64,000 bases of DNA, taken from NCBI RefSeq assembly GCF_000368585.1, contig NZ_KB849558.1:662722-726721 (forward strand), in the 5' to 3' direction. Origin of the DNA: Acinetobacter venetianus RAG-1 = CIP 110063 (GTDB lineage: Bacteria; Pseudomonadota; Gammaproteobacteria; Pseudomonadales; Moraxellaceae). The first letter of the stretch is position 1, and every line of letters begins with the position of its first letter. The notes under the pieces are model-generated. The model searched no databases. It was not told where the DNA came from and saw only the letters and a program-made list of their open reading frames with translations. Both the position numbers and the translations under genes were made by a program. Below are positions 45,702-54,626 of this stretch, piece by piece.

Positions 45702-47096
45702 ATGCAAATGCGTATTGAACATGACACAATGGGTGAAGTTGAAGTCCCTAATGAAGCTTTGTGGGGCGCTCAAACTCAGCGCAGCTTACAAAACTTTAAA
45801 ATAGGGCAAGAGCGTTTACCGCGCGCAATGATTCGTGCCATGGGCTTGGTAAAAAAAGCTGCTGCAATCACAAATGCTGAGTTGAAGCAGCTTCCAGATG
45901 ATTTGAGTCAATATATTGTGGGTGCTGCTGAGGAAGTGATTGCTGGACAATGGGATTCACAATTTCCATTGGTCGTGTGGCAAACAGGTTCTGGTACGCA
46001 GAGCAATATGAATTGCAATGAAGTGATTGCGAATATTGCGAATCAAAAACTAGGTCAAGCGCTCGGTGCTCAAAAACCAGTACATCCAAATGATCATGTC
46101 AATCGGGCGCAATCAACCAATGATTCCTTCCCAACGGCAATCCACGTTGCTGCTAGCTTGCAAATCAACGAGTTACTCATTCCTGCTGTTGAGAAACTGA
46201 AAGAAACTTTACAGCGAAAATCTGAAGAGTTTGATGAGATTGTTAAAATTGGTCGCACACATTTGCAAGATGCGACGCCCTTGACTCTAGGTCAAGAGTT
46301 TAGCGGCTACGTATCTCAGCTAGAGCATGGATTGAAGCGTTTAAATCAAGCATTGGCTGGTTTATATGAGTTGCCTTTGGGTGGTACAGCTGTAGGTACG
46401 GGCTTGAATGCGCATCCTGATTATGCAGTGAAAGCAGCAGAGCAACTGGCAGTGCTTACGGGTTTACCATTTGTCACCGCTCCCAATAAATTTGAGGCAT
46501 TAGCGGGGCGTGATGCCGCTGTTTTTGCTTCAGGTGCGTTGAAAACATTGGCTGCGAGTTTAAATAAAATTGCCAACGATATTCGTTGGTTGGCGAGTGG
46601 CCCTCGTTGTGGCTTTGGAGAAATTCGTATTCCTGAGAATGAACCAGGATCGAGTATTATGCCCGGTAAGGTCAATCCTACTCAGAGCGAAGCAATGACA
46701 ATGGTTGTTGCGCAAGTCTTAGGTAATGACACAACGATTAACGTTGCAGGTGCATCAGGTAATTTTGAACTTAATGTTTTCATGCCTGTCATTGCATATA
46801 ACTTATTACAATCCATTCAGTTGCTTGGTGACGCGTGCAATAGCTTTAATGATCACTGTGCGGTGGGTATTGAGCCGAACAGAGAGAAAATTGATTACTT
46901 CTTACATAACTCATTGATGTTGGTGACTGCACTAAACCCAGTAATTGGTTATGAAAAATCGGCCAAAGTTGCTAAAACAGCTTATAAGGAAAATAAGACA
47001 TTAAAACAAGTTGCTGTTGAACTTGGACTAGTGACAGCAGAGCAATTTGATGAGGTGGTCAAACCTGAAAATATGGTATCTCCAAATAGCAAGTAA
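45702..47096 (+). CDS. fumC: Fumarate hydratase, class II
   Basis: A 464-residue enzyme converting fumarate and malate in the citric acid cycle without an iron-sulphur cluster. Marks are [46 protein letters not shown] and the superfamily signature [16 protein letters not shown]. Length is standard. The frame can be opened at a TTG at 45696, but AGAGG six bases before the ATG at 45702 is better. It stands alone and ends with its own terminator. FumC also takes fumarate from the tyrosine route in this window. Confidence 0.96.
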   Translation: MQMRIEHDTMGEVEVPNEALWGAQTQRSLQNFKIGQERLPRAMIRAMGLVKKAAAITNAELKQLPDDLSQYIVGAAEEVIAGQWDSQFPLVVWQTGSGTQSNMNCNEVIANIANQKLGQALGAQKPVHPNDHVNRAQSTNDSFPTAIHVAASLQINELLIPAVEKLKETLQRKSEEFDEIVKIGRTHLQDATPLTLGQEFSGYVSQLEHGLKRLNQALAGLYELPLGGTAVGTGLNAHPDYAVKAAEQLAVLTGLPFVTAPNKFEALAGRDAAVFASGALKTLAASLNKIANDIRWLASGPRCGFGEIRIPENEPGSSIMPGKVNPTQSEAMTMVVAQVLGNDTTINVAGASGNFELNVFMPVIAYNLLQSIQLLGDACNSFNDHCAVGIEPNREKIDYFLHNSLMLVTALNPVIGYEKSAKVAKTAYKENKTLKQVAVELGLVTAEQFDEVVKPENMVSPNSK

Positions 47097-47115
47097 GCCT
47101 TAGCACCGCACAAAG

Positions 47116-47143
47116 AATCCTTCTTTTATAGAGGGATTTTTTT
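47116..47143 (+). terminator. Intrinsic terminator after fumC
   Basis: Eight-base arms with one G-T pair (47116-47123 and 47131-47138), seven-base loop, then a seven-T run. It also overlaps the only good ribosome binding site for the longer reading of the next gene. Confidence 0.75.
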
Positions 47144-47701
47144 ATGAGTAGTTTTTATAAAGTGAACTGCGTACAATATGCTTTTGATTTATCTGATTGT
47201 TGCTTCATTATGCTGAATATCTATTTAACAGATACTAAAACTAACATCCAGTTTGCTGATCTTCCAAACGAAAATCCTGTTAAGTTTCTGTTGAATTTAA
47301 AGAAAATTTTCCCAAGTACTGCGGATTTATTGTTACCTGTTTTACCAGAGGACAATAACTTGGAGAATGTGACGTGGGAAGCAACGTCTAAAGACTTTGA
47401 AACATTTAAAAAACTATTAGAAGGTTGGGGGATTATCGAGCTTCGTTTGAGCGCAATCACAGCTTATAAAGATAAGAACTTTGCGAATGACTTGGTTAAA
47501 AAAGCACAAATCAAACGTAAGCAAATTTCTCAAAAACATCAGCAATTATCATTGATTGCTTTGGATTATATCTTGATGCATGAGATTCATGCGCTTATTG
47601 ATGCGGAACTGGTTATGATTGGTGAAAAATTCTATTTACCAACCTTACGTGATCTTTGGAAAGGTCAACTATCAGATCAAATTTTACAATGTAAATTTTA
47701 A
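47144..47701 (+). CDS. Protein of unknown function
   Basis: The open frame is 185 residues; I do not recognise the family. The start is uncertain: an ATG at 47144 lies right after the fumC terminator with an AGAGGG that is part of the terminator stem, while an ATG at 47210 (163 residues) follows a TACAAT that looks like a -10 element near 47171. The body is a charged alpha-helical protein with FKKLLEGWGIIELRLSAI and a Lys-rich helix, with no signal peptide or clear membrane helix, so it is probably cytoplasmic. It ends with its own terminator before the glycine riboswitch. Confidence 0.55.
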   Translation: MSSFYKVNCVQYAFDLSDCCFIMLNIYLTDTKTNIQFADLPNENPVKFLLNLKKIFPSTADLLLPVLPEDNNLENVTWEATSKDFETFKKLLEGWGIIELRLSAITAYKDKNFANDLVKKAQIKRKQISQKHQQLSLIALDYILMHEIHALIDAELVMIGEKFYLPTLRDLWKGQLSDQILQCKF

Positions 47702-47705
47702 TTTG

Positions 47706-47734
47706 AAAAAGCAGGTTATTTAACCTGCTTTTTT
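47706..47734 (+). terminator. Intrinsic terminator after the unknown gene
   Basis: Twelve-base arms around a four-base loop (core GCAGGTT/AACCTGC), flanked by an A-run and a T-run. Confidence 0.9.
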
Positions 47735-47846
47735 ATTATTTCACTGATAATATAGAGCAAGTCTTGACCTACAAACAATTACAAGATTTTAATGTTGGAA
47801 TGTTGAGACGGCATATATATTGCTTATATGGATATAAATATTATTG

Positions 47847-48070
47847 CGGGAGAGAGGTTCTGCAAAGAACTCGCCGAAGGAGCAACGACCCCGGAAACTC
47901 TCAGGCAGAAGGACTGTAATAATAGAAATACAATCTGGAGAGTAGTGCGCTATACGTAGGAATTTATTCATAAACTAAGGTCTTCTACGTGTAACACTCA
48001 CCGAAGGGGATGGCTCGATGATTAATTGGTAATCATTTGCCGAAACTCTCAGGTACCATGACAGATGGGG
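47847..48070 (+). ncRNA. Tandem glycine riboswitch
   Basis: Two glycine aptamers in a row. Aptamer 1 has GGGAGAGAGG, GCCGAAGGAGCAA, GGAAACTCTCAGGCA and AAGGACTG (47848-47916). Aptamer 2 begins with GGAGAG at 47937 and has CACCGAAGGGGATGGC and CCGAAACTCTCAGGTACC with ATGACAGATGGGG. These match the gcvT-class consensus in order and spacing. In aptamer 2 the first stem is lengthened by an ACGTAG/CTACGT helix. A GAAATG-TTATG-CATTTC hairpin (48082-48098) directly before the ribosome binding site of the next gene is a possible expression platform, perhaps controlling translation. Confidence 0.93.
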
Positions 48071-48110
48071 CTATGCATTAAGAAATGTTATGCATTTCTA
48101 GGAGTTTGCT

Positions 48111-49355
48111 ATGCCTCATGTTGTGATAGTTGGTGCGGGGATTACAGGTGTAACGTCTGCTTATGAATTAATTAAATTGGGATATGAGGTGACCGTTATT
48201 GATCGCCATTTGTTCCCTGCAATGGAAACTTCTTTTGCAAATGGTGGTCAATTATCAGCATGTAATGCTGAAGTTTGGAACCAGAAATCTACGGTACTGA
48301 AAGGTATTAAGTGGATGAGTAAAAAAGATGCACCATTATTGCTCAACCCATCATTTAGTGTGCACAAATACCGTTGGTTGGTTGAGTTCCTGACTCATAT
48401 TAAAGATTATAAAGCTAATACAATCGAAACAGTCCGTTTAGCCCTGTTAGCTAGACAACGTCTTTTTGAAATTGCTGAGAAAGAAAATATTTCCTTTGAT
48501 TTGGAAAAACGTGGCATTTTGCACATGTACCATACCAAAGAAGATTTTGAAATCGCTAAAAGAGTAAATGATGTTTTAGTTGAAGGGAAACTAGAGCGAA
48601 ATGCGATTACGCCTGAAGAAATGAAAGCGATAGAGCCTAATCTAACGGGTAATTATTACGGTGGTTACTATACGGCAGGTGATGCTACGGGCGATATTCA
48701 TAAATATTCTGTTGGACTTGCTGAAAAAACGGAACAATATGGTGTCAAATATCGTTTTGGTTTAGATGTTGTTGATGTGAAGTTTCTACAAGATAAAGTG
48801 GTTGTTGATTGTAAAAACAGTTCGGAAAATGTTGATCCAGATACTAATCAACTGACTCAAATTGAGGCAGATGTTATTTTGGTTTGTGGTGGCGTAGGCA
48901 GTTATCATCTTGCTGACTTACTTGGTGATAGTGTCAATGTTTACCCTGTAAAAGGCTATTCAATTACAGTCCAGTTGAAAGATGAACGCAGTGTACAAAA
49001 TGCACCTTGGGTGAGTTTATTGGATGAAAGTGCAAAGATCGTAACGTCTCGTCTTGGTGCTGATCGTTTCCGTGTTGCAGGAACGGCAGAATTCAATGGT
49101 TATAACCGTGATATACGCGCAGACCGAATCCAGCCTTTGATTAATTGGGTAAATCAAAATTTTGATATTTCAACAGAGCATTCAGTTCCTTGGGCAGGTT
49201 TGCGCCCAATGATGCCGAATATGCTGCCAGTTGTTAAGCAAGGTAAACAATCGAGAGTTTTCTATAATACAGGTCACGGTCATCTTGGTTGGACATTATC
49301 TGCTGCAACAGCAGTAATCATTAGCCAAGAGATTGCTCAAAAATTCCCTCGCTAA
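48111..49355 (+). CDS. dadA: D-amino acid dehydrogenase, DadA-type (possibly glycine-oxidising)
   Basis: A 414-residue FAD-dependent amine oxidoreductase of the DAO fold. The N-terminal dinucleotide site is VVIVGAGITGVTSAYELIKLGYEV, followed by DRHLFPAMETSFANGGQLSACNAEVWN. The C terminus has GLRPMMPNMLPVV and NTGHGHLGWTLSAATA, the family's FAD-binding end. DadA oxidises D-amino acids and feeds electrons to the respiratory chain at the inner membrane. Control by a glycine riboswitch suggests that glycine or a related amino acid is a physiological substrate or signal. No alanine racemase (dadX) is adjacent. AGGAG is well placed before the ATG, and a terminator follows. Confidence 0.85.
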   Translation: MPHVVIVGAGITGVTSAYELIKLGYEVTVIDRHLFPAMETSFANGGQLSACNAEVWNQKSTVLKGIKWMSKKDAPLLLNPSFSVHKYRWLVEFLTHIKDYKANTIETVRLALLARQRLFEIAEKENISFDLEKRGILHMYHTKEDFEIAKRVNDVLVEGKLERNAITPEEMKAIEPNLTGNYYGGYYTAGDATGDIHKYSVGLAEKTEQYGVKYRFGLDVVDVKFLQDKVVVDCKNSSENVDPDTNQLTQIEADVILVCGGVGSYHLADLLGDSVNVYPVKGYSITVQLKDERSVQNAPWVSLLDESAKIVTSRLGADRFRVAGTAEFNGYNRDIRADRIQPLINWVNQNFDISTEHSVPWAGLRPMMPNMLPVVKQGKQSRVFYNTGHGHLGWTLSAATAVIISQEIAQKFPR

Positions 49356-49361
49356 AACTAA

Positions 49362-49393
49362 AAAGCCGATGTGAAAACATCGGCTTTATTTTT
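49362..49393 (+). terminator. Intrinsic terminator after dadA
   Basis: Eleven-base perfect arms (49362-49372 and 49377-49387), GAAA loop and T-rich tail. It may also serve the convergent gene on the other strand. Confidence 0.85.
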
Positions 49394-49403
49394 CTATAAA
49401 AGC

Positions 49404-50057
49404 TTAATCGTATGGACGGTAAATACCTGTAAAACGTTCACAACCTTTTTGTTTTGTTTTCACAACCAACAATGCTTTTTGATAGTCAAATTGATACTGG
49501 CATTTTTTTTCATTGTCGATAATTTCGTTTTTTTCACTTGGTGTGCTGTATGACAAAAGTGAAATAGTCTGAGTTTCGATTCGATTATTGGGGTTACGAT
49601 AAGCCAAACCTTCAATTTTTAATTTGTCTTTATCTAATTGATGAACTTTTAAATGCACAGGTTGTTTTGCAATTTTGCCATGTTCATATTTTAAATAATG
49701 CTGTGTCAATGTTTGGTTCATTGATGTGAAAAAATTCAAATCATCAATACGTGCATCAAATTGCTGTTGAAAACATGATTTGGTTTTGCACTGCCTTATT
49801 TGGTTTAGCCAAAGTGTTTGTGTGTCATGCAATAGCTGTAAAGGAGCATCTGTCACTAAATAAGCGGTTAGAAACTTGGTATTTAACTGTGTGCGCTGCT
49901 CTTCATATTTTTTAGAGCATATTTTACCTAGTTCAATATTGTGATTTGAACATTCGATCGAGGCTGCAAACGCAAATGTTGAGCAAAAACAACTCAATGT
50001 CAGGATGTAACCAGATTTCTTTAATTGATTTCTTACAGTGTTAAACAGCATAATCAC
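49404..50057 (-). CDS. Secreted LprI/DUF1311-like protein
   Basis: A 217-residue protein with a signal peptide (core GYILTLSCFCSTFAFAA, cleavage after AFAA near residue 32). The mature half has paired cysteines in SIECSNHN...ICSKKYEEQ and RQCKTKSCFQQQFDARIDDL, which resembles the LprI-type (DUF1311) fold seen in some lysozyme inhibitors. The second half is a beta-rich domain that I do not recognise (about 125-217, with a late pair of Cys). Function is unknown. Two ATGs lie at 50057 and 50051. Confidence 0.55.
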   Translation of the reverse strand: MIMLFNTVRNQLKKSGYILTLSCFCSTFAFAASIECSNHNIELGKICSKKYEEQRTQLNTKFLTAYLVTDAPLQLLHDTQTLWLNQIRQCKTKSCFQQQFDARIDDLNFFTSMNQTLTQHYLKYEHGKIAKQPVHLKVHQLDKDKLKIEGLAYRNPNNRIETQTISLLSYSTPSEKNEIIDNEKKCQYQFDYQKALLVVKTKQKGCERFTGIYRPYD

Positions 50058-50149
50058 TTATACTTTCAGTCTAATTTGCTCAATGTACTATAGCGAAATA
50101 GAAAGCCTGAATACAAGATTAGTTCAGTATATTGTAAAAGGAAAATCAT

Positions 50150-50641
50150 ATGGTTGCTCATATTCGTATTGGTCAAGGGATTGATGTGCATGCGTTTGAA
50201 GAAGGTAATTTTGTTACCTTGGCTGGTGTAAAAATCCCACATACGCATGGTATAAAGGCACATTCAGATGGTGATGTCGTATTACATGCGCTATGTGACG
50301 CATTGTTGGGGACTTTAGCGTTGGGAGATATTGGGCAACATTTTCCTGATACAGACCCTGAATTTAAAGGTGCTGATAGCCGTGTTTTACTCAAACATGT
50401 TTATCAGTTGATTTTGGATCGTGGTTATCATTTAAATAATGCAGATATCACAGTTGCGTGTGAACGTCCCAAATTGGCTAAACATAATTTAGAAATGCGC
50501 CAAAGTATTGCTGATGTACTTGATGTTGATATCACTCAAATTAGCATTAAGGCCACAACAACAGAGAAGTTGGGTTTTACAGGTCGCCAAGAAGGGATAT
50601 TGGCAACCGCGACAGTATTGGTTTCACATCAAGCGAAATGA
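50150..50641 (+). CDS. ispF: 2-C-methyl-D-erythritol 2,4-cyclodiphosphate synthase
   Basis: A 163-residue enzyme of the MEP isoprenoid pathway that cyclises CDP-methylerythritol 2-phosphate. The zinc-binding RIGQGIDVHAF and HSDGDVVLHALCDALLGTLALGDIGQHFPDTDP segments are intact, with KATTTEKLGFTGRQEGI near the end. Length is standard. The partner genes ispD and ispE are not beside it; dxr and uppS of the same route are found at 58.8-61.6 kb. AAAGG precedes the ATG. Its stop overlaps the convergent gene by 13 bases. Confidence 0.95.
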   Translation: MVAHIRIGQGIDVHAFEEGNFVTLAGVKIPHTHGIKAHSDGDVVLHALCDALLGTLALGDIGQHFPDTDPEFKGADSRVLLKHVYQLILDRGYHLNNADITVACERPKLAKHNLEMRQSIADVLDVDITQISIKATTTEKLGFTGRQEGILATATVLVSHQAK

Positions 50642-51153
50642 TTACTGTTGATTAGCGATTGTTGTAATTCTTGTGTTGCTTTACGGCCTTGCAGTTGTAA
50701 AGTAATGCTATGAATTAAACCCGTCCAAGTTTCATTTGGTTCCCAAATCTGATGCAATAGCTCTTGTGCGGCCGGCATATCTAAATTCATATAAAATTGG
50801 CGATATAAATACATTAGGCTGCTTACACGCATATTTTTGGCACAATGCAACCAAACGATTTCATTTTGTACAAGATGGTCAATTAGATCTAAGACCAATA
50901 AACATTGCTCAGAACATGGCACATCCCAGTCAATCGGAATGTGAATGTAATTTAGACCCAAATCTAAACAAATTTGATCCTGTTTGGATAAATGGTTTTC
51001 AGACTTGCTGGTTGCAAGGTTAATAATTGTGCTGCAACCATATTCCTTAATCTGTTGAAGCTGCTCAGCGGTGGGTTGAGCTGAGGTAAATAGATGCTCG
51101 TGAACTAGAGAAAAGCTAGGTATTTGAGAAAGTGCTTGTTCAAGTGAAGTCAT
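50629..51153 (-). CDS. Phosphatase-like protein (DUF442/tyrosine phosphatase type)
   Basis: A 174-residue protein of the beta-lactamase-hydrolase-like / DUF442 branch of the cysteine-phosphatase fold. The domain starts at LFTSAQPTAEQLQQIKEYGCSTIINLA and the active loop is VWLHCAKNMRVSSLMYLYR, with Cys-x4-Arg rather than the usual Cys-x5-Arg. The Asp expected as general acid may lie in IPIDWDVP. Substrate is unknown. The longer frame from 51189 adds an unsupported leader; the ATG at 51153 is preferred with weak ribosome binding site. It overlaps ispF by 13 bases at the stops. Confidence 0.7.
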   Translation of the reverse strand: MTSLEQALSQIPSFSLVHEHLFTSAQPTAEQLQQIKEYGCSTIINLATSKSENHLSKQDQICLDLGLNYIHIPIDWDVPCSEQCLLVLDLIDHLVQNEIVWLHCAKNMRVSSLMYLYRQFYMNLDMPAAQELLHQIWEPNETWTGLIHSITLQLQGRKATQELQQSLINSNHFA

Positions 51154-51266
51154 AACGTCCGCTGTACCATAGTGGGTTGCAGTTCTCATATTATGAGAAA
51201 TTTATTGTAAAAGCTGTTGCTACTATAAGTCTTTTTATTTAAGTGTTCAATTTAGATTTTATAAAT

Positions 51267-51295
51267 AAAAACAGCATCAGAAGATGCTGTTTTTT
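51267..51295. terminator. Intrinsic terminator after argF
   Basis: Twelve-base perfect arms (51267-51278 and 51283-51294), AGAA loop, A-run and T-run on the two sides; it serves the minus-strand argF and would work in either direction. Confidence 0.9.
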
Positions 51296-51305
51296 AATGC
51301 ACAAA

Positions 51306-52226
51306 TCAGTCTTTTTTTAGATTTTCATTGAGCAAAAATTCCACCAGTGCTTTTTGTGCATGAAGGCGGTTTTCAGCTTCATCCCAAACCACTGCATTTT
51401 TGTGATCTAGCATATTTTCTGAAATTTCTTCACCGCGGTGTGCAGGTAAGCAGTGCATGAATAAACAGTCAGGGTGAGCTAAGTCCATGAGCTTTTCGTG
51501 CACTTGGAAATCAGCAAAAGCTTTTTCACGTAATTTTTGCTCTTCTTCTTGTCCCATGCTTGCCCATACATCAGTAACGATTAAATCGGCATTTACAGCG
51601 GCATCTTCAGCTTTGTTGAAAACTTCAACACAATCAGCAAATTCAGCTAAAAACTCTGGTTTTGGTTCATAACCTTCAGGTGCAGCAATTTTCAATTTAA
51701 AGCCCATCAGATGTGCTGCTTCAATATATGAATTACACATATTATTGCCATCACCAATCCAAGCAACTGTTTTGCCTTCAATGCTACCGCGATGCTCTTG
51801 ATAAGTTTGTAGGTCAGCTAAAAGTTGGCATGGATGATGGTCATCGGTCAGACCATTAATCACAGGTACTTTAGAATAAGAAGCAAAACGCTCTACGATG
51901 TCATGACCAAAAGTTCGGATCATCACAATATCGAGCATGCTTGAAATAACACGTGCTGAATCTTCAATCGGTTCGCCACGGCCAAGCTGTGTATCGCGAG
52001 GAGATAAGAAAATAGCGCTACCACCAAATTGGCAGATACCAGCTTCAAATGAAATACGAGTACGTGTACTCGATTTTTCGAAAATCATTCCCAAAACTTT
52101 GCCAACAAAAGGCTGAAATACCGTATTGCTATGCTGCATGCGTTTGAGCTCGTGAGCACGATCTAAAATGCGTTGCAGTTCTAAAGAGGATAGGTCACGT
52201 AAAGTTAGGAAATGCCGAAGCGCCAT
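51306..52226 (-). CDS. argF: Ornithine carbamoyltransferase
   Basis: A 306-residue enzyme that makes citrulline from ornithine and carbamoyl phosphate in arginine synthesis. Marks are [15 protein letters not shown] (carbamoyl-phosphate loop), the [14 protein letters not shown] segment, and the C-terminal [12 protein letters not shown]. Length is standard. A frame extension begins at 52238, but GGGAGT before the ATG at 52226 and the typical [12 protein letters not shown] start support the shorter form. It is monocistronic; no other arg gene is adjacent. Confidence 0.95.
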   Translation of the reverse strand: MALRHFLTLRDLSSLELQRILDRAHELKRMQHSNTVFQPFVGKVLGMIFEKSSTRTRISFEAGICQFGGSAIFLSPRDTQLGRGEPIEDSARVISSMLDIVMIRTFGHDIVERFASYSKVPVINGLTDDHHPCQLLADLQTYQEHRGSIEGKTVAWIGDGNNMCNSYIEAAHLMGFKLKIAAPEGYEPKPEFLAEFADCVEVFNKAEDAAVNADLIVTDVWASMGQEEEQKLREKAFADFQVHEKLMDLAHPDCLFMHCLPAHRGEEISENMLDHKNAVVWDEAENRLHAQKALVEFLLNENLKKD

Positions 52227-52339
52227 AATTACTCCCACAATAATTATTGAATAAAAACAATAATTAATTGTTATTTAATGGGTGGTGAACAAAAAATGAA
52301 TTGACTACTATACTATACACCCAAAAAAATGCAAAAGAA

Positions 52340-52981
52340 TTAGACCTTTTGGTGGGCTTTTAAAAATAAATCGACAGAATAATTAATATAATCAAATATT
52401 TCAGCATCATTTTCAGGGGCATCTAGCCCCATCAAATTGCGCCATTCTACATCTCGCAAAATACCAAAATACATCATTGCGGAGAATTTAGGTTGCAAGC
52501 AATAGATTTCATTCTTTGCATGGGCATATTCGAGAGCAAAAGCAATAGTGTCTTGGATATTTAAGGCACATTTGTCATAGAAATACTGAGCGAGTTGTAT
52601 GTCCTTCTGCGATTGTTCGGTGAACATGCGCATAAAAGCGATATTGTCAGGTAGTATGATGTGTTGGTAGAAACGTTGTAGTGTTTGAGTTAAATAGTTT
52701 CTTAAATTGATTCTTTCTGGATCAAATGGAAAACATACACCAGCGAAAAAAAGTTCACGACGATATTCACAAATCGCAGTAAAAAGACCTTCTTTATTGC
52801 CAAAATATTTATAAATCGATGCTTTAGAGCCGCCAGCATGATTGACGATATCATCCAAAGACACAGCGTCATAACCTCGTTCTAAAAACAAATCGGTAGC
52901 ACAAAGCAAAAGTGCAAGACGACGTTCTTCACCACGACGAGTTTGAGGTTTGGCACAGCTTGGATAACAAAGTTCAGTCAT
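52340..52981 (-). CDS. TetR-family transcriptional regulator
   Basis: A 213-residue regulator. The N-terminal DNA-binding domain is clear: RREERRLALLLCATDLFLERGYDAVSLDDIVNHAGGSKASIYKYFGNKEGLFTAI, with the recognition helix SKASIYKYF. The C-terminal ligand domain (about 75-210) is helical and does not identify a ligand. It lies between argF and ntrC but has its own upstream region with repeated TTTTGTATG elements, likely its own operator. No adjacent efflux gene suggests its target. Confidence 0.85.
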   Translation of the reverse strand: MTELCYPSCAKPQTRRGEERRLALLLCATDLFLERGYDAVSLDDIVNHAGGSKASIYKYFGNKEGLFTAICEYRRELFFAGVCFPFDPERINLRNYLTQTLQRFYQHIILPDNIAFMRMFTEQSQKDIQLAQYFYDKCALNIQDTIAFALEYAHAKNEIYCLQPKFSAMMYFGILRDVEWRNLMGLDAPENDAEIFDYINYSVDLFLKAHQKV

Positions 52982-53032
52982 TATTTACGCTTGAGATATT
53001 GGGAGTGATGTTAGTATAGCAAAAACCATATC

Positions 53033-53086
53033 TTTTGTATGGCTATCACGTTTTTGTATGTTTCAAAACATCTCCATACGAAAAAA
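53033..53086. promoter_or_regulatory. Repeated motif upstream of the TetR gene
   Basis: TTTTGTATG occurs at 53033-53041 and 53052-53060, and an inverted near-copy, CATACGAAAA, at 53075-53084. The spacing of about 20 bases fits one TetR dimer per pair, and the region is where the TetR promoter must lie. Overlap with the ntrC terminator is possible at the right end. Confidence 0.4.
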
Positions 53087-53110
53087 GCGAGTAAATGATT
53101 TACTCGCTTT
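53081..53110 (-). terminator. Intrinsic terminator after ntrC
   Basis: Twelve-base perfect arms (53084-53095 and 53099-53110) around TGA; the A-run at 53081-53086 reads as a T-run on the minus strand. It closes the ntrBC operon. Confidence 0.85.
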
Positions 53111-53129
53111 GTATATTTAATGGCTGTAA

Positions 53130-54626
53130 TTATGCAGAGCGAACTTCTTCGTCTTCATCATCCTCTGTTGAGTCCATGCCGAGCTCTTTTAGTTTGCGTG
53201 TCAAGGTGTTGCGCCCCCAACCTAAAAGCTCAGCGGCATGGCGTTTACGACCACGAGTCTGTTGTAAAGCTGCATTGATTAAAGTACGTTCAAACATCGG
53301 AGTGGCAATATCTAAAATTTTCATTTCGCCATTTTTTAATTTTTGAACAGCCCATTGACCAAGTAACTCATCCCAATGATGTACTGCAATTCGATCTACA
53401 ATTGCTGCACTGTTTGGGGTTGCTGCCGTTGCATCGCTAGTGCTTTTTTGCAATGAGACTTGTTTTAGTTCAGCAGGCAGGTCTTCAGGGTAAACTTCAC
53501 GACCTGTAATCATGACAGTTAACCAACGGCAGGTATTTTCTAATTGGCGAACATTGCCTGGCCAAGGAAGTTGCTGCATGTAGTCTGTTGTTTCGGTACG
53601 TAAGATTTTAGGGCTAACTCCTAATTCTTTACCTGCACGTGCCAAGAAGTGTTGCGCAAGCATTGGGATATCTTCGCTGCGGTGCGCAAGTTTAGGAATG
53701 TGAATACGAATCACGTTCAGACGATGATATAAGTCTTCACGGAAGCGTCCTTCATTGACTAGCTTTTCTAAATCTTGGTGTGTTGCAGCAACAATACGAA
53801 CATCAACTTTGACTGGAATGTGCCCGCCAACACGATAAAACTCACCGTCTGCAAGCACACGTAGTAAACGAGTTTGAGTTTCGAATGGCATGTCACCAAT
53901 TTCATCTAGAAATAATGTACCGCCATTGGCTTGTTCAAAACGCCCTTGGTGTTGTGTATTTGCTCCAGTAAAAGCACCTTTTTCATGCCCAAACAATTCT
54001 GTCTCAATCAGGTCTTTAGGAATCGCCGCCATATTGAGTGCAATAAATGGTTTAGCACGACGAGGTGAGTGCTTGTGTAGAGCATGTGCAACTAATTCTT
54101 TACCAGTACCAGATTCACCATTGATTAACACAGTAATATGAGATTGTGATAAGCGCCCAATCGCACGGAAAACTTCCTGCATAGCAGGAGATTCACCAAT
54201 GATCTCGGTTGATTGCAATGGTGACGCTGCTTTAGTTGCTTCTTGTTGTTGTAACTTATTGATATGCAAAATTGCACGATTAACCAGTGCTAATGCTTCA
54301 TCAATATCAAAAGGTTTTGGTAAATATTCAAAAGCACCTGTTTGATAACTTGATACAGCGGATTCAAGGTCTGAATGCGCTGTCATAATAATGACAGGTA
54401 GGTCTGGATGTGTATTTTTAACTTTGGATAGAAAAGTTAAACCATCAATCCCAGGCATGCGGATGTCAGTTAAAATGACATCAGGTGCATCATCATGTAA
54501 ACGCTCAAGTGCCGTTTGTGCTTCTTCAAAATTGGTAACGTCAAAACCTTCTTCTTTGAAAGTTTTTTCGAGTACCCAGCGCATGGCACGATCGTCATCG
54601 ATTACCCAAATTTTATTTCGTGACAC
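53130..54626 (-). CDS. ntrC: Nitrogen regulation response regulator NtrC
   Basis: A 498-residue sigma-54 activator. The receiver domain has Asp54 as phosphoacceptor in VILTDIRMPG. The central AAA+ domain carries GESGTGKELVAHALH (Walker A), the sigma-54 contact loop GAFTGA and the Walker B LFLDEIGDMP. The C-terminal Fis-type helix-turn-helix is GRKRHAAELLGWGRNTLTRKLKELG. Phosphorylated NtrC activates nitrogen-limitation promoters; the sigma-54 promoter at 21.7 kb is a likely target within this window. The gene overlaps ntrB by 14 bases and ends in its own terminator. No glnA is adjacent. Confidence 0.95.
   Translation of the reverse strand: MSRNKIWVIDDDRAMRWVLEKTFKEEGFDVTNFEEAQTALERLHDDAPDVILTDIRMPGIDGLTFLSKVKNTHPDLPVIIMTAHSDLESAVSSYQTGAFEYLPKPFDIDEALALVNRAILHINKLQQQEATKAASPLQSTEIIGESPAMQEVFRAIGRLSQSHITVLINGESGTGKELVAHALHKHSPRRAKPFIALNMAAIPKDLIETELFGHEKGAFTGANTQHQGRFEQANGGTLFLDEIGDMPFETQTRLLRVLADGEFYRVGGHIPVKVDVRIVAATHQDLEKLVNEGRFREDLYHRLNVIRIHIPKLAHRSEDIPMLAQHFLARAGKELGVSPKILRTETTDYMQQLPWPGNVRQLENTCRWLTVMITGREVYPEDLPAELKQVSLQKSTSDATAATPNSAAIVDRIAVHHWDELLGQWAVQKLKNGEMKILDIATPMFERTLINAALQQTRGRKRHAAELLGWGRNTLTRKLKELGMDSTEDDEDEEVRSA

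Noticed and set aside
47789..47971. 60-codon minus-strand ORF over the glycine riboswitch
   Set aside because: It is fully explained by the structured RNA on the other strand.
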